Source of the DNA: JAAFHB01 sp038236995
GTDB lineage: Bacteria; Bacteroidota; Bacteroidia; Bacteroidales; Prolixibacteraceae
NCBI GenBank assembly: GCA_038236995.1
Contig: JBBRZE010000010.1
Coordinates: 23,742 to 87,741 of the forward strand
Reading direction: 5' to 3'
Length of the DNA: 64,000 bases
This document shows positions 36,079-44,858 of this stretch, piece after piece. The position numbers were made by a program, and so were the translations under genes. The notes beneath the pieces were generated by a model. It searched no databases. It was given only the letters and a program-made list of their open reading frames with translations, and was not told the DNA's origin. Numbering within the stretch: position 1 is the stretch's first letter; every line of letters begins with the position of its first letter.

Positions 36079-38145
36079 TTAGAAATCGTAACGAATTAGT
36101 AATGAATAATTTCTTCGTGGCATAGGATGCTGTAAAACAGTGCGGTACTCTTCATTGAACAGATTTAATATTTTCAATTCGATGTCTAATTTATTTCTGC
36201 TCAATCGGATCTCTTTGCCGAAATAGAGGTTGTTCATAAAATAGGGGTAAAGCACATCAAGTTTGGAGGTTTTGTCGTTACTTGTTGTTGTGAAACGCTC
36301 ACTGTAATATGTCCAAAGCCATGTAATATGGTATCCGGTACGGGAGAGATTGGCAAGAATATTTGAAGAATGAACTGGAATATAAGGAAGCTGTTTACCA
36401 ATCGATTCGTCGGCCCAGTTTTGCGGATCGTCACGGTTGATGGATCTGGTAAAGGCATAATTACAATTGAAGTGATAATCAAACGCGGATAGTTTGCCAC
36501 TAATACCGGAATTTAGCTCAAATCCGCTGGCATTTACCCGTTTCATATTCGAAGGCTCCCAATATCCCTGGGGCGTGGGCAACCAGATGATCCAGTTGTT
36601 GATGCGCGAATAATAGCCGTTTAATGATGCATGGAAGGTCATCGTACCGGCCGCACCTGAATAACCTGTTCCGATATCAGCCATTGTTCCTTCTTCGGGT
36701 TTTAGCAGTGGATTTCCTCCCGGAATATAGTAGAGATCGTTCAGCGAAGGTTGATGGTAATTGCGCGACAGATTACCTTTTAAAAAGTATCCTTTATCGC
36801 GAAAGGGGTGGTATTCGATTCCTGCGGAGGGAATAAACGGAGTCGGTTTACCTCCGGTAATATCCGCTCTGGCCATCAGATTGGCTGAAAGCTGTTCGCT
36901 GAAAGATTTACTGACCTGAATGTAAAACGAATGATCCAGGCGCTGCTGGTTATAACCTTGTGTCTCACCATTTAGCGGCGAATTCCTGGAGTCAACACTG
37001 TTAATCTCTGTATTCGCACCTGTAATTATTGAAAGGTTATCCGAGAATTTGTAATTGTAAATTACTTTAAGTAAGTAAGATGCCGACTTTGAATCTGAAT
37101 TTATCACCAGCTGGTCTGCAACTCCCGAAACTTTGGTCTTTAACTGATAGTGCAAAAGCTGAATATTTGCCCCTGAAGTTACACTCAGTGTTCCATTTTT
37201 TGCATAATACCGCCATTCAGCCACGGGGCGATGTGCATTTTCGGATTGCCGGTTAATATTTGCATTATTGTCTGTTTCGTTCGATAGCAATCTTGGAAGA
37301 CTACGGTCGTTGTGCTGATACCAGTACCTGAGAATGATGATATTTTTTTCGGAAGGGTGTAAATAGAATTCCTGAAGAAGTCCGTAATTTTCGTAGCGTG
37401 AGTTTTCGTTCCGCTGGGTAGGGTAGAGGTAACTGCCAGTTTTCGGATCAATATCTGCAATAAACTTATTTACAAATTGATAGTCATTGTCAGAGTAATT
37501 ATAAAATGCCCTTGTTTGCGACTGTATTTTTCTGTTTCCGCCGTTAATCCGGAAGAATTCATCTTTTGTTCCATAGCTTCCGATTCCGGTGAGCAGACGT
37601 CCTGAAAATTTGTTGTTCCAATCTGTGGTATTGTCAAGTTTTACAACTCCCCCCAGCGCACCACTTCTTTCGGATAATGATCCTGAACCGTGCAATAAAC
37701 TTACATTGTCCGTGAAGTATACCGGAATTGAAGAGAAGTCGACCATTCCGAGCATTGGTGAGTTAAGGCTGATTCCGTTCCACGACACTTGTGTATGCGA
37801 AGGAGCTGTTCCGCGAAACGACGCAGTTGCCATCGCACCCCGGCCATACTCTTTAATAAAGATGGGTGTGCTTTGTGAAATTAGTTCAGATAAGTTGGAA
37901 GTCAATGCCTTAATCATTGAAACGGAATCGATTTTAGTGGTGGTTTTACCGGCATCCTCTTTAATGATCCGATCTGCAAAGACCTCGATGGTTTTTATTC
38001 TTATTGTATCGGAAATGGGTTGTGCAGCTACGAATTCAACCGATATAAGCATAAACAGGGATGCATAAATGAGACTCAGGTACCTGAATTGAAATCCGGA
38101 ATTTATAGCGTGCCTTTTAAACATTAAAAATTTACAATAAGTCAA
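36079..38145 (-). CDS. TonB-dependent receptor, BtuB-like cobalamin transporter
   Basis: A 688-aa outer-membrane receptor. A signal peptide (ending SVEFVAAQ) is followed by IRIKTIEVFADRI, then the plug domain (about 60-170, with ASFRGTAPSHTQVSWNGISLNSPMLG and LLHGSGSLSERSGALGGVVKL), then a 22-strand-type barrel rich in aromatic-ended strands, ending in NYSLLIRYDF with a terminal Phe. Plug length and lack of a carboxypeptidase-like N-terminal domain fit BtuB rather than SusC types. Its start overlaps the upstream surface-protein stop by 4 bp, and an ATG at 38124 is an alternative start. The cobalamin riboswitch upstream identifies the probable substrate. Confidence 0.88.
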   Translation of the reverse strand: MTYCKFLMFKRHAINSGFQFRYLSLIYASLFMLISVEFVAAQPISDTIRIKTIEVFADRIIKEDAGKTTTKIDSVSMIKALTSNLSELISQSTPIFIKEYGRGAMATASFRGTAPSHTQVSWNGISLNSPMLGMVDFSSIPVYFTDNVSLLHGSGSLSERSGALGGVVKLDNTTDWNNKFSGRLLTGIGSYGTKDEFFRINGGNRKIQSQTRAFYNYSDNDYQFVNKFIADIDPKTGSYLYPTQRNENSRYENYGLLQEFYLHPSEKNIIILRYWYQHNDRSLPRLLSNETDNNANINRQSENAHRPVAEWRYYAKNGTLSVTSGANIQLLHYQLKTKVSGVADQLVINSDSKSASYLLKVIYNYKFSDNLSIITGANTEINSVDSRNSPLNGETQGYNQQRLDHSFYIQVSKSFSEQLSANLMARADITGGKPTPFIPSAGIEYHPFRDKGYFLKGNLSRNYHQPSLNDLYYIPGGNPLLKPEEGTMADIGTGYSGAAGTMTFHASLNGYYSRINNWIIWLPTPQGYWEPSNMKRVNASGFELNSGISGKLSAFDYHFNCNYAFTRSINRDDPQNWADESIGKQLPYIPVHSSNILANLSRTGYHITWLWTYYSERFTTTSNDKTSKLDVLYPYFMNNLYFGKEIRLSRNKLDIELKILNLFNEEYRTVLQHPMPRRNYSLLIRYDF

Positions 38146-39293
38146 TTAGGTGTATATTCAACCAATGACAGATCCACGGCGCCGCTTACCTCGGTCGATA
38201 CCTCGTTGAGCCACCCGGCAACCTGAAATACACCGCTCTGGACTTTTATAAAACTGATCGCCGAAAGATTGACCTTGTTTCCGGCTTTGTCAACAGAATT
38301 CGAAATATCGAATAGATTGGCTTTTAATGAATAGTTGTAATCCAGATTGTTATAGCATTCAGCATACCCCGATGTAAACATTCCCGGGTTGACAATCCAA
38401 TTTTCGATGTCAGGTTGGGTAGAAATGTTCTTATACGCATTTGGTAGTTTAACGCCGCTAAATACCACTTCCGTCTTGTTTCCATATCCGCTCCACCACC
38501 AGGAGGGAGTTTCGAAGACTGGCTTCAGTTCGTTGCTGTTCCCTTTGTTATCTTTCCATGTAACATTTCCGTTACCGACAGGTTTATAATAAGTTACCTC
38601 ATAATCATGGATCGTCTCCGGATGATTGTATTCACTTCCCTTAATTTCTGCCCATTCACCATCATTTGGAATTCCATCTTTATTATCATCATTCATCACA
38701 AAAACCACAGCTGGTTCGGATGATGGGCCAGGTTGAGTAAATATTCCGAAATCAGCACCTTCCACGTTTTTAACGAGATGGTCAAAACCAGCAGTTATAT
38801 ATCCGCCCCAACCGCCGAGGGAAGTATATTGCTTCGATCCAATCCAGGGCTGACCGATAAAATCATCGCCTTTCCAGTCAGCAGGGATCAGCGACGCATG
38901 CTGTCCCGGACCATATTTGTAGTCGAAAACCTTCGTTATATAGGGTGAAAGATTCGAAAAAGCGGAGATCAGAATCGTTTTATTGTCGCTTCCAATTTCA
39001 TTTGATACTTTAAGCTGAAGATTGTAATTGCCTATTTTTGAAGGTGTAAACGTATACAGTTTTGCTGAAGATACGATAGATCCGTTTACTTCCCATGTAT
39101 AAGAAGATTTTTCGCCATTAATGATGGTGGGGTTGAGCGATAGTGATTTTCCTACTTCGACTTTAAAGCCTTCGGCAGGAATCGCGATGTTGATTAACGG
39201 CCCCGTCAGCTTATCTGATTTGCAACACGAGACGAACATAACAGCAAGTCCCAGAATGATCCGGAAAATGATACGAAATTCAATTTTTAACAT
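38142..39293 (-). CDS. PKD-type surface lipoprotein of the cobalamin operon
   Basis: A 383-aa lipoprotein (lipobox VMFVSC, Cys23). It has an N-terminal PKD/Ig-like domain (about residues 35-115, SYTWEVNGS ... YNLQLKVSNEIGSD) and a large C-terminal domain rich in Trp, Gly and Asp (LGGWGGYITAGFDH, NDDNKDGIPNDGEWAEI, SWWWSGYGN). Proteins of this kind often accompany BtuB homologues in Bacteroidota and probably bind or present corrinoids on the surface; that role is inferred. It is the first gene after the riboswitch. The open frame runs to a TTG at 39320, but the ATG at 39293 (MLKIEFRI) gives a correct lipoprotein signal. Confidence 0.82.
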   Translation of the reverse strand: MLKIEFRIIFRIILGLAVMFVSCCKSDKLTGPLINIAIPAEGFKVEVGKSLSLNPTIINGEKSSYTWEVNGSIVSSAKLYTFTPSKIGNYNLQLKVSNEIGSDNKTILISAFSNLSPYITKVFDYKYGPGQHASLIPADWKGDDFIGQPWIGSKQYTSLGGWGGYITAGFDHLVKNVEGADFGIFTQPGPSSEPAVVFVMNDDNKDGIPNDGEWAEIKGSEYNHPETIHDYEVTYYKPVGNGNVTWKDNKGNSNELKPVFETPSWWWSGYGNKTEVVFSGVKLPNAYKNISTQPDIENWIVNPGMFTSGYAECYNNLDYNYSLKANLFDISNSVDKAGNKVNLSAISFIKVQSGVFQVAGWLNEVSTEVSGAVDLSLVEYTPN

Positions 39294-39404
39294 ACTTAAA
39301 ATCAATTTAATAAATAACAATTAATTGATTTTAAGCTCATCGGAAGTAATGCAGAATGGAGAAACGGCCATCTGTACGCTTTTATCCCGAAAGCTTAAAC
39401 CGTG

Positions 39405-39585
39405 AATGGCTGGTCTTCTGACTTATCCCGATTTCTGGTTACCTTCCCATCCTTTTTTGGAAAGAATAGTGGTCATTTACCAGAAACGTACTATTCCGCA
39501 ACAGCGGAATCGGGTTTTACAGCAGCGGGTACTGTCCCGGATTTTCACCGGATTCCCAAATTAAGCCCTCTCGGGCACCAATTCT
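39405..39585 (-). promoter_or_regulatory. cobalamin riboswitch
   Basis: On the minus strand the segment shows the cobalamin riboswitch core: GGTGCCCGAGAGGGCTTAA near 39579-39561, then GGGAATCCGGTGAAAATCC and GGGACAGTACCCGCTGCTGTAA (near 39556-39518), and the B12-box region AGTCAGAAGACCAGCC close to 39423-39408. Order and spacing match the class. It lies about 110 bp upstream of the surface-lipoprotein ATG and should repress the three-gene operon when adenosylcobalamin is plentiful. The GGCTGG/GCCATC words at 39366-39412 may belong to the expression platform. Ends are approximate. Confidence 0.93.
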
Positions 39586-39623
39586 GTGCAAAAGTAAGAA
39601 ATTAGTGACGCTCTTCTATAAAT

Positions 39624-40340
39624 TCAGGTGTGTTTTTTGATAAGGTTTGTAAAGTCGTATATCAGCATTATTTGGAGGTAGTTTTTAACAGAATGGTTGT
39701 TTGATTTGTAATCATTGTCGTTGATGCTCCCAATCTGCAAAACAGTATTTTTATTCATTTTATAACCTGCTCCTACATAAAAGCGGTTCTTCTCAACTAC
39801 CGGACCATACTGGGGCATAAACAGTTCATCACCTAATGCAAGATAGATACTGCCTTGAACCATTTCTGTTTTGTTGATAGGTACCAGGAGGCCAAGCCGG
39901 TATTTTAGTCGGTTTTTGTATTTATCACTGATAAAGCGTTGTTCAAGCCGGACTCTGTGTTCGAAATAGAACCGTTTGAACGTCTGTTTTAGATTTAATT
40001 CAAGCCATGTTCTTAATTCTTTTTGCAGAGCTGGTGTCCGAAAGAATCCTCCGGGCTCATCCGTGTTGAAAAAGCCAGTGCCAATTGAACCGGTGAAATT
40101 TCTGAAAATAGCATAGCCAACTCCCACTTTAATTTCAAAATAATCGTATTTGAAATCATAGTTGCTACTTCTGATGTGGCTTTCACCCAAAAGTGACCAT
40201 TTTGGCGAGAATTTTCCTTTAACAATTACTGAGTTCCAATTTCCTAAACTTTGATTGTCCTGTGCATGACTCGAAGTATAAGTAATTATTAGAATGATCG
40301 TTATAAAGAATAATGAGAAGTTTCGTCTGGTAAAATTCAT
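39624..40340 (-). CDS. DUF2490 family outer-membrane protein
   Basis: A 238-aa exported protein: a signal peptide (FFITIILIITYTSSHAQ) then repeated amphipathic beta strands (LGNWNSVIVKGKFSPKWSLLGESHIRSSNYD, NLKQTFKRFYFEHRVRLEQRF, LKYRLGLLVPI, RFYVGAGYKM) typical of DUF2490 barrel-like proteins. Function unknown. It reads leftward toward the riboswitch. An earlier in-frame start at 40364 exists, but the ATG at 40340 (MNFTRRNFSLFF) fits the signal peptide. The upstream gap of 225 bp to pepD shows nothing clear. Confidence 0.85.
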   Translation of the reverse strand: MNFTRRNFSLFFITIILIITYTSSHAQDNQSLGNWNSVIVKGKFSPKWSLLGESHIRSSNYDFKYDYFEIKVGVGYAIFRNFTGSIGTGFFNTDEPGGFFRTPALQKELRTWLELNLKQTFKRFYFEHRVRLEQRFISDKYKNRLKYRLGLLVPINKTEMVQGSIYLALGDELFMPQYGPVVEKNRFYVGAGYKMNKNTVLQIGSINDNDYKSNNHSVKNYLQIMLIYDFTNLIKKHT

Positions 40341-40565
40341 ATCATTTAAGTAATTTACAAACATAGCATTTATATCTAATCAGAACGATTGGTCTTTTAC
40401 CATTTGTTGTTATCCAATAAATTGCCGGCAGTGCCAAGTAACTTTAGTGAAATATGATTTTTTATCGCCTGATAGTTTTGAAAAAAATTATACTTTTAGT
40501 AGAAAGGTCTGTCAAAGATCTGTAGTTTTTAAAATGTTGTAATTCAGTTAAATAATATTACGAAT

Positions 40566-42017
40566 ATGAATAATTTAAAAGGATTAACTCCCGCTTCGGT
40601 TTGGAGTTATTTCGAAAGTGTTTGCCAGATACCGCGTCCGTCAAAACATGAAGAGAAGATTATCGGCTTTTTAATGGATTTTGCAAGGCAGCACAATTTG
40701 GTAGCCAAAAAAGATGCTGCCGGTAATGTATTGATTAGCAAGCCATCTTCAAAAGGTATGGAAAGTCGCAGAACTTTGGTTCTGCAATCGCATCTCGATA
40801 TGGTTTGCGAAAAAAATGCGGGAACTGTTCACAATTTTGATACGGATCCGATTAAACCATATATTGACGGTGAATGGGTTACAGCCGAAGGAACCACACT
40901 TGGCGCTGATTGCGGAATCGGAGTAGCCGCTCAAATGGCAATTTTGGCTTCAGATGATCTGAAGCATGGGCCTATTGAATGCTTATTTACTGTGGATGAA
41001 GAAACTGGTCTCACTGGTGCAAATGCACTGGAACCAGGTTTTTTTAGCGCTAAGGCACTATTAAATCTTGATTCTGAGGATGAAGGGGAACTATTTATCG
41101 GATGTGCAGGAGGAATAGATACGGTGGCAACTATTCATTATGAGTCAGTTTCAGCTCCTGATGGTTTATTTCCGGTTAGGATTGAAGTAAGTGGTCTTTT
41201 AGGTGGGCATTCGGGAGATGATATTAATAAAAACAGGGGGAACGCTATCAAAGTCTTAAACCGGTTTTTATGGCAATTATCGCTCAACTATGAGATTTGT
41301 ATCGCTGATTATAATGGAGGTAACCTTCGGAATGCTATTGCACGTGAAGCCTTTGCTACTATTTTAGTTCCAGGTTCCAGCAAAGAACAGATTACGGTTG
41401 ATTTTAATATTTTCAGATCAGTTATTGAGGCAGAAATGTTACTCAATGAACCGAATATAATGCTATTGCTTGATAGTACCGAACAAACGCCATTTGTAAT
41501 TGACAGACAAAGTCAAACCAGTTTGTTGAACGCTTTATATGCATGCCCTCATGGGGTATTGGCAATGAGTACGAGGATGCCGGGATTGGTTGAAACATCG
41601 ACTAACCTTGCATCTGTAAAATTTAAAACAGGAAATGTAATCGAAATTACCACAAGTCAACGAAGTGATATGGATAGCGGAAAATTGGATGCTGCATATA
41701 TGGTAGAGGCTGTATTTAAGATGATTGATGCAGATGTACGTCATGGCGAAGGGTATCCTGGATGGGTTCCGGATCCCTCTTCGGAAATACTGAATATCAC
41801 GCGATTGTCATATACCAAACTTTTTAAGACTGAACCAATTGTCCGATCGATACATGCCGGACTTGAATGCGGCCTTTTTCTCGAAAAGTTTCCGGGTCTT
41901 GATATGATTTCTTTTGGACCAACTATGCGTGGGGTTCATTCACCAGATGAGAGGATTAATATTCAGACTGTTGATAAGTTCTGGAGACTTCTTACAGAAG
42001 TAATTGCTCAGTATTAA
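40566..42017 (+). CDS. pepD: aminoacyl-histidine dipeptidase
   Basis: A 483-aa M20-family metallopeptidase that cleaves Xaa-His and other dipeptides in the cytosol. Two-metal-site motifs are VLQSHLDMVCEKN, TLGADCGIGVAAQM, CLFTVDEETGLTGA (catalytic Glu pair), LLNLDSEDEGELFIGCAGG and, late in the chain, SIHAGLECGLF with MISFGPTMRGVHSPDE (His). The lid domain between carries GGHSGDDINKNRGNAI. Length and motifs match PepD of Bacteroidota. Single gene. Confidence 0.95.
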   Translation: MNNLKGLTPASVWSYFESVCQIPRPSKHEEKIIGFLMDFARQHNLVAKKDAAGNVLISKPSSKGMESRRTLVLQSHLDMVCEKNAGTVHNFDTDPIKPYIDGEWVTAEGTTLGADCGIGVAAQMAILASDDLKHGPIECLFTVDEETGLTGANALEPGFFSAKALLNLDSEDEGELFIGCAGGIDTVATIHYESVSAPDGLFPVRIEVSGLLGGHSGDDINKNRGNAIKVLNRFLWQLSLNYEICIADYNGGNLRNAIAREAFATILVPGSSKEQITVDFNIFRSVIEAEMLLNEPNIMLLLDSTEQTPFVIDRQSQTSLLNALYACPHGVLAMSTRMPGLVETSTNLASVKFKTGNVIEITTSQRSDMDSGKLDAAYMVEAVFKMIDADVRHGEGYPGWVPDPSSEILNITRLSYTKLFKTEPIVRSIHAGLECGLFLEKFPGLDMISFGPTMRGVHSPDERINIQTVDKFWRLLTEVIAQY

Positions 42018-42141
42018 TTCATTTTGAATTTTAAGTATTTCATTGTATATTTAGGGGTAAGTTCGGCGTTTATCTGCTTTCAGTATAATTGTTCTTCTTT
42101 TCTAAAATTAGATTATAATTTAACTAATAAAAGCCAAAATA

Positions 42142-43275
42142 ATGTCAAATAATTTAGTCACTGTAGCTACTTTAGAGAATATCAATCAGGCAAGTATGAT
42201 GAAAGGTTGGCTCGATTCAGCAGGTATCGAAAGTTACATTCTGGATCATGGATTAAGCGTTGAAGCTGCTGCGCAATTAGAAGGGCATATTGAATTACAA
42301 GTCTGTGAAATTGATGTTTCTAAAGCATTGGAGGTAATCGAGAATGGGAATATTCCCGATAAACAGAAAACTGAATCTTCAGTGTTTGATAATCAATTGA
42401 TTAATAAGATACTTGTTCCTGTTGATTTCTCTTCCTATTCGTTGAATGCAGCTTGTTATGCCGCTCATGTTGCCCAACAGAAAGGTGCCGAAATCACGTT
42501 GATTCATATTTACTTTAATCCGATAACAAATCCGATTTCGTACGATCATTTTTATTCTTTTCCGGCGAATGTAGCGGAGACACTCAACGAAATAGTTGAA
42601 AATGCTGACGAATTAATGAAGGAGTTTAGGGCAAAGTTGAGTGCTTATATAGTTGATAATGAATTGTCCGCCATTAAAATTAAAACGGAAGTCATCGGAG
42701 GCATCGCCGAAGAAGCCATTCTTGATTTTGCAGATACTGGATACTTTGACCTGATGGTTGTTGGAATTCGAGGAAAAGATTCATCAGAAAACTGGTTTGG
42801 AAGCTTTATGACTGAGATTATTAATAAATCCAGCATTCCTGTTTTAGCCATTCCGGGACCAGCAACCTATAAAAAGTCGATGTTCAAAAGGTTAATGTAT
42901 GCTACTAATTTTGACAAATCGGATGGCCAGGCGATTCAAAAATTAATTGAAATTGCGAGACCTCTTGAAACACATATTACGATTGTACACATTGATGAAA
43001 CATCCGAGAATCCATTTCTTAATTTCGACTTAGCCCATTTTAAAGAAAAATATGTTGGAAATGTCGGTCCGGTTGAGATGGACTTTGATCTGATTGTCAA
43101 TAAAAACAGATCGCGTGGAATTGAAAATTATATTATTGATAAAAAAATTGATGTTATTGCAATTACATCGCATAAGCGAAATATTATAACCTCTTTATTC
43201 AGACCAAGCTTGACTAAGGAGCTATTATTCCGGCTTGAAATTCCAATGCTTATCTTTCACCCGGAGATTAAATAA
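42142..43275 (+). CDS. DUF2007-Usp-Usp fusion (universal stress protein)
   Basis: A 377-aa cytosolic protein with three parts. Residues about 1-70 are a DUF2007-like module (LVTVATLENINQASMMKGWLDSAGIESYI, ending with ELQVCEIDVSKALEVI), a small domain proposed to be involved in signalling. Then come two universal stress domains: the first at about 88-240 starts INKILVPVDFSSYSLNAACYAAHVAQ and ends LAIPGP, with the nucleotide-binding-like GIRGKDSSENWFGSF; the second at about 248-377 starts FKRLMYATNFDKSD and has a less conserved loop. Combining an N-terminal DUF2007 module with tandem Usp domains is not common in my experience. Single gene. Confidence 0.85.
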   Translation: MSNNLVTVATLENINQASMMKGWLDSAGIESYILDHGLSVEAAAQLEGHIELQVCEIDVSKALEVIENGNIPDKQKTESSVFDNQLINKILVPVDFSSYSLNAACYAAHVAQQKGAEITLIHIYFNPITNPISYDHFYSFPANVAETLNEIVENADELMKEFRAKLSAYIVDNELSAIKIKTEVIGGIAEEAILDFADTGYFDLMVVGIRGKDSSENWFGSFMTEIINKSSIPVLAIPGPATYKKSMFKRLMYATNFDKSDGQAIQKLIEIARPLETHITIVHIDETSENPFLNFDLAHFKEKYVGNVGPVEMDFDLIVNKNRSRGIENYIIDKKIDVIAITSHKRNIITSLFRPSLTKELLFRLEIPMLIFHPEIK

Positions 43276-43437
43276 CCAATCATTTGTCTGAATAAAAAAT
43301 GTTACTTGTTTAACTGGTTTCCAATCAATAAAATCTTCGGTAACTATTATTATTGGCATATATTTTGTTGAGAATCCGTATTGTTATATTCGAGAAAACA
43401 GTTAATTTGTAACCGAATTGAATCTCATATTATTTTT

Positions 43438-44517
43438 ATGATAGCTAATCGAAAGAAGATTTTATACTACCTGGCTAAGTTGCAGTATTCGTGTGTGAAA
43501 ATGATAATGTTGGTTTTTATCAGCTTCTTAATTTCCTCTTGTTCGTCGTTGAAAAATATTGGAATTGAGGTTGCTGTACAACCGGAATACCCGATTGGTG
43601 AAGATGTTCAGAGTCTTGTATTACTTAATCGAAGTTCAACCAAACAATTCACCAATACCAACATTGATTCATTGGAAAAGGTTCTTGTTAACAACAAGAT
43701 GGTATTGGATGCTGTTTTTCAGGACAGTATTGCTGCCGATACAACTATCCAGGTGGCTGCCAGGGCACTTTATGAATCCGGAAGGTTTGATGTAGTTGTT
43801 CCAAAAGAACGGAATATAATAAGAACTGATAATGATGAGATTCTCAAACCATTAGATATAAATTTTATAAATGAGGTTTGTGCAGATTTCAAAGTTGATG
43901 GAGTTCTAATTCTTGAAAGCTTCGTTGAGCAACTTAAAACAAAATATGGCACAAATATAATCTCAGGATCTATTGATTATAATTCTACAACTGATGTTAC
44001 TTACTTCTCCGAATGGCGTCTTTATCGTCCAAATAATCTTAAGCCAGTAATTCGGTTTCAGGTTGGAGACTCAATATTTTGGGGTGATATTAATTACTCT
44101 TTTGAAAATGTTTATAAACAAATGCCACGCACTAAAGAGGCATTAATCGGCGGCGGGATTGCTGCAGGGTTAAAAATGTCTGGTTATATCTGCCCGAAAT
44201 GGGTCAATCAGACTCGTTTTTACTACCTGACTGGTAAGAACGAGATTGATGCGGCTGTGCCATTGATTAAAAACAATAAATGGGATGAGGCAGCTGCTAT
44301 ATGGGAAAAATATGCTGTAAATTCTTCAAAAACAGTCAGAAGTAAAGTTGAATTCAATCTTGCTGTTGCATCCGAAATGGCTGGTGATCTGGATCTTGCC
44401 ATTGAATGGGGAATTAAATCCTATAAAACCAGATATACCAAAACGATTGAAGTTTATCTCAAAGCACTTGATAAAAAGAAGATTACACAACTTAAAGAGA
44501 ATATTAAGAAATATTAG
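43438..44517 (+). CDS. DUF6340 family lipoprotein with C-terminal TPR-like region
   Basis: A 359-aa lipoprotein of the DUF6340 family. The lipobox is FLISSC (CSSLKN follows). The body has the typical VAVQPEYPIGEDVQSLVLLNRSS block, ARALYESGRFDVV, ADFKVDGVLILESFVEQ, YFSEWRLYRP, and a C-terminal helical part with TPR-like NNKWDEAAAIWEKYA and NLAVASEMAGDLDLAIEWGIKSY. Function unknown. The frame can be extended to a TTG at 43381; the ATG at 43438 or the one at 43501 (just before the hydrophobic core) are the likely starts. The downstream relic at 44535 and the gene at 44859 are related. Confidence 0.8.
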   Translation: MIANRKKILYYLAKLQYSCVKMIMLVFISFLISSCSSLKNIGIEVAVQPEYPIGEDVQSLVLLNRSSTKQFTNTNIDSLEKVLVNNKMVLDAVFQDSIAADTTIQVAARALYESGRFDVVVPKERNIIRTDNDEILKPLDINFINEVCADFKVDGVLILESFVEQLKTKYGTNIISGSIDYNSTTDVTYFSEWRLYRPNNLKPVIRFQVGDSIFWGDINYSFENVYKQMPRTKEALIGGGIAAGLKMSGYICPKWVNQTRFYYLTGKNEIDAAVPLIKNNKWDEAAAIWEKYAVNSSKTVRSKVEFNLAVASEMAGDLDLAIEWGIKSYKTRYTKTIEVYLKALDKKKITQLKENIKKY

Positions 44518-44534
44518 CATTATTTTATCTTAAT

Positions 44535-44753
44535 TCCTGCCCGTCACTTGAAGTTATTCAAATTGAGGTAGCAGTTCAACCGGAATACCCGATTGCAGAA
44601 GATATTCAAATTATGGTATTGCTAAACAGGAGTATGACCAATCGGTTTGTCAACAACAGGGCTGATTTCCCGGAGAAAATCTCAATCAAAAATAGGATGG
44701 AAATTATTGTTCCCCTTTTTCTTATACCTTTGACTTTGCTCTTTTATGCTTAA
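44535..44753 (+). pseudogene. relic of a third DUF6340 copy
   Basis: In one frame this stretch reads SCPSLEVIQIEVAVQPEYP, then IAEDIQIMVLLNRSMTN and further degraded sequence to a TAA at 44751-44753. The first 35 codons align with the intact gene upstream (SCSSLKNIGIEVAVQPEYP, IGEDVQSLVLLNRSS), and DNA identity over about 80 bp is high (ccggaatacccgatt is identical). The signal peptide before the lipobox Cys and everything beyond the first 70 residues are missing. It is a truncated tandem duplicate with no start codon. Confidence 0.85.
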
Positions 44754-44858
44754 CCATAAGCGCTGGTAAGAATTTTCAGCACTTCAATATTCGCAATTGC
44801 AGATGAATGTATTCCGGAGATTCAATAATAGCAATGAAATTAATAAAACAATCTTGTC

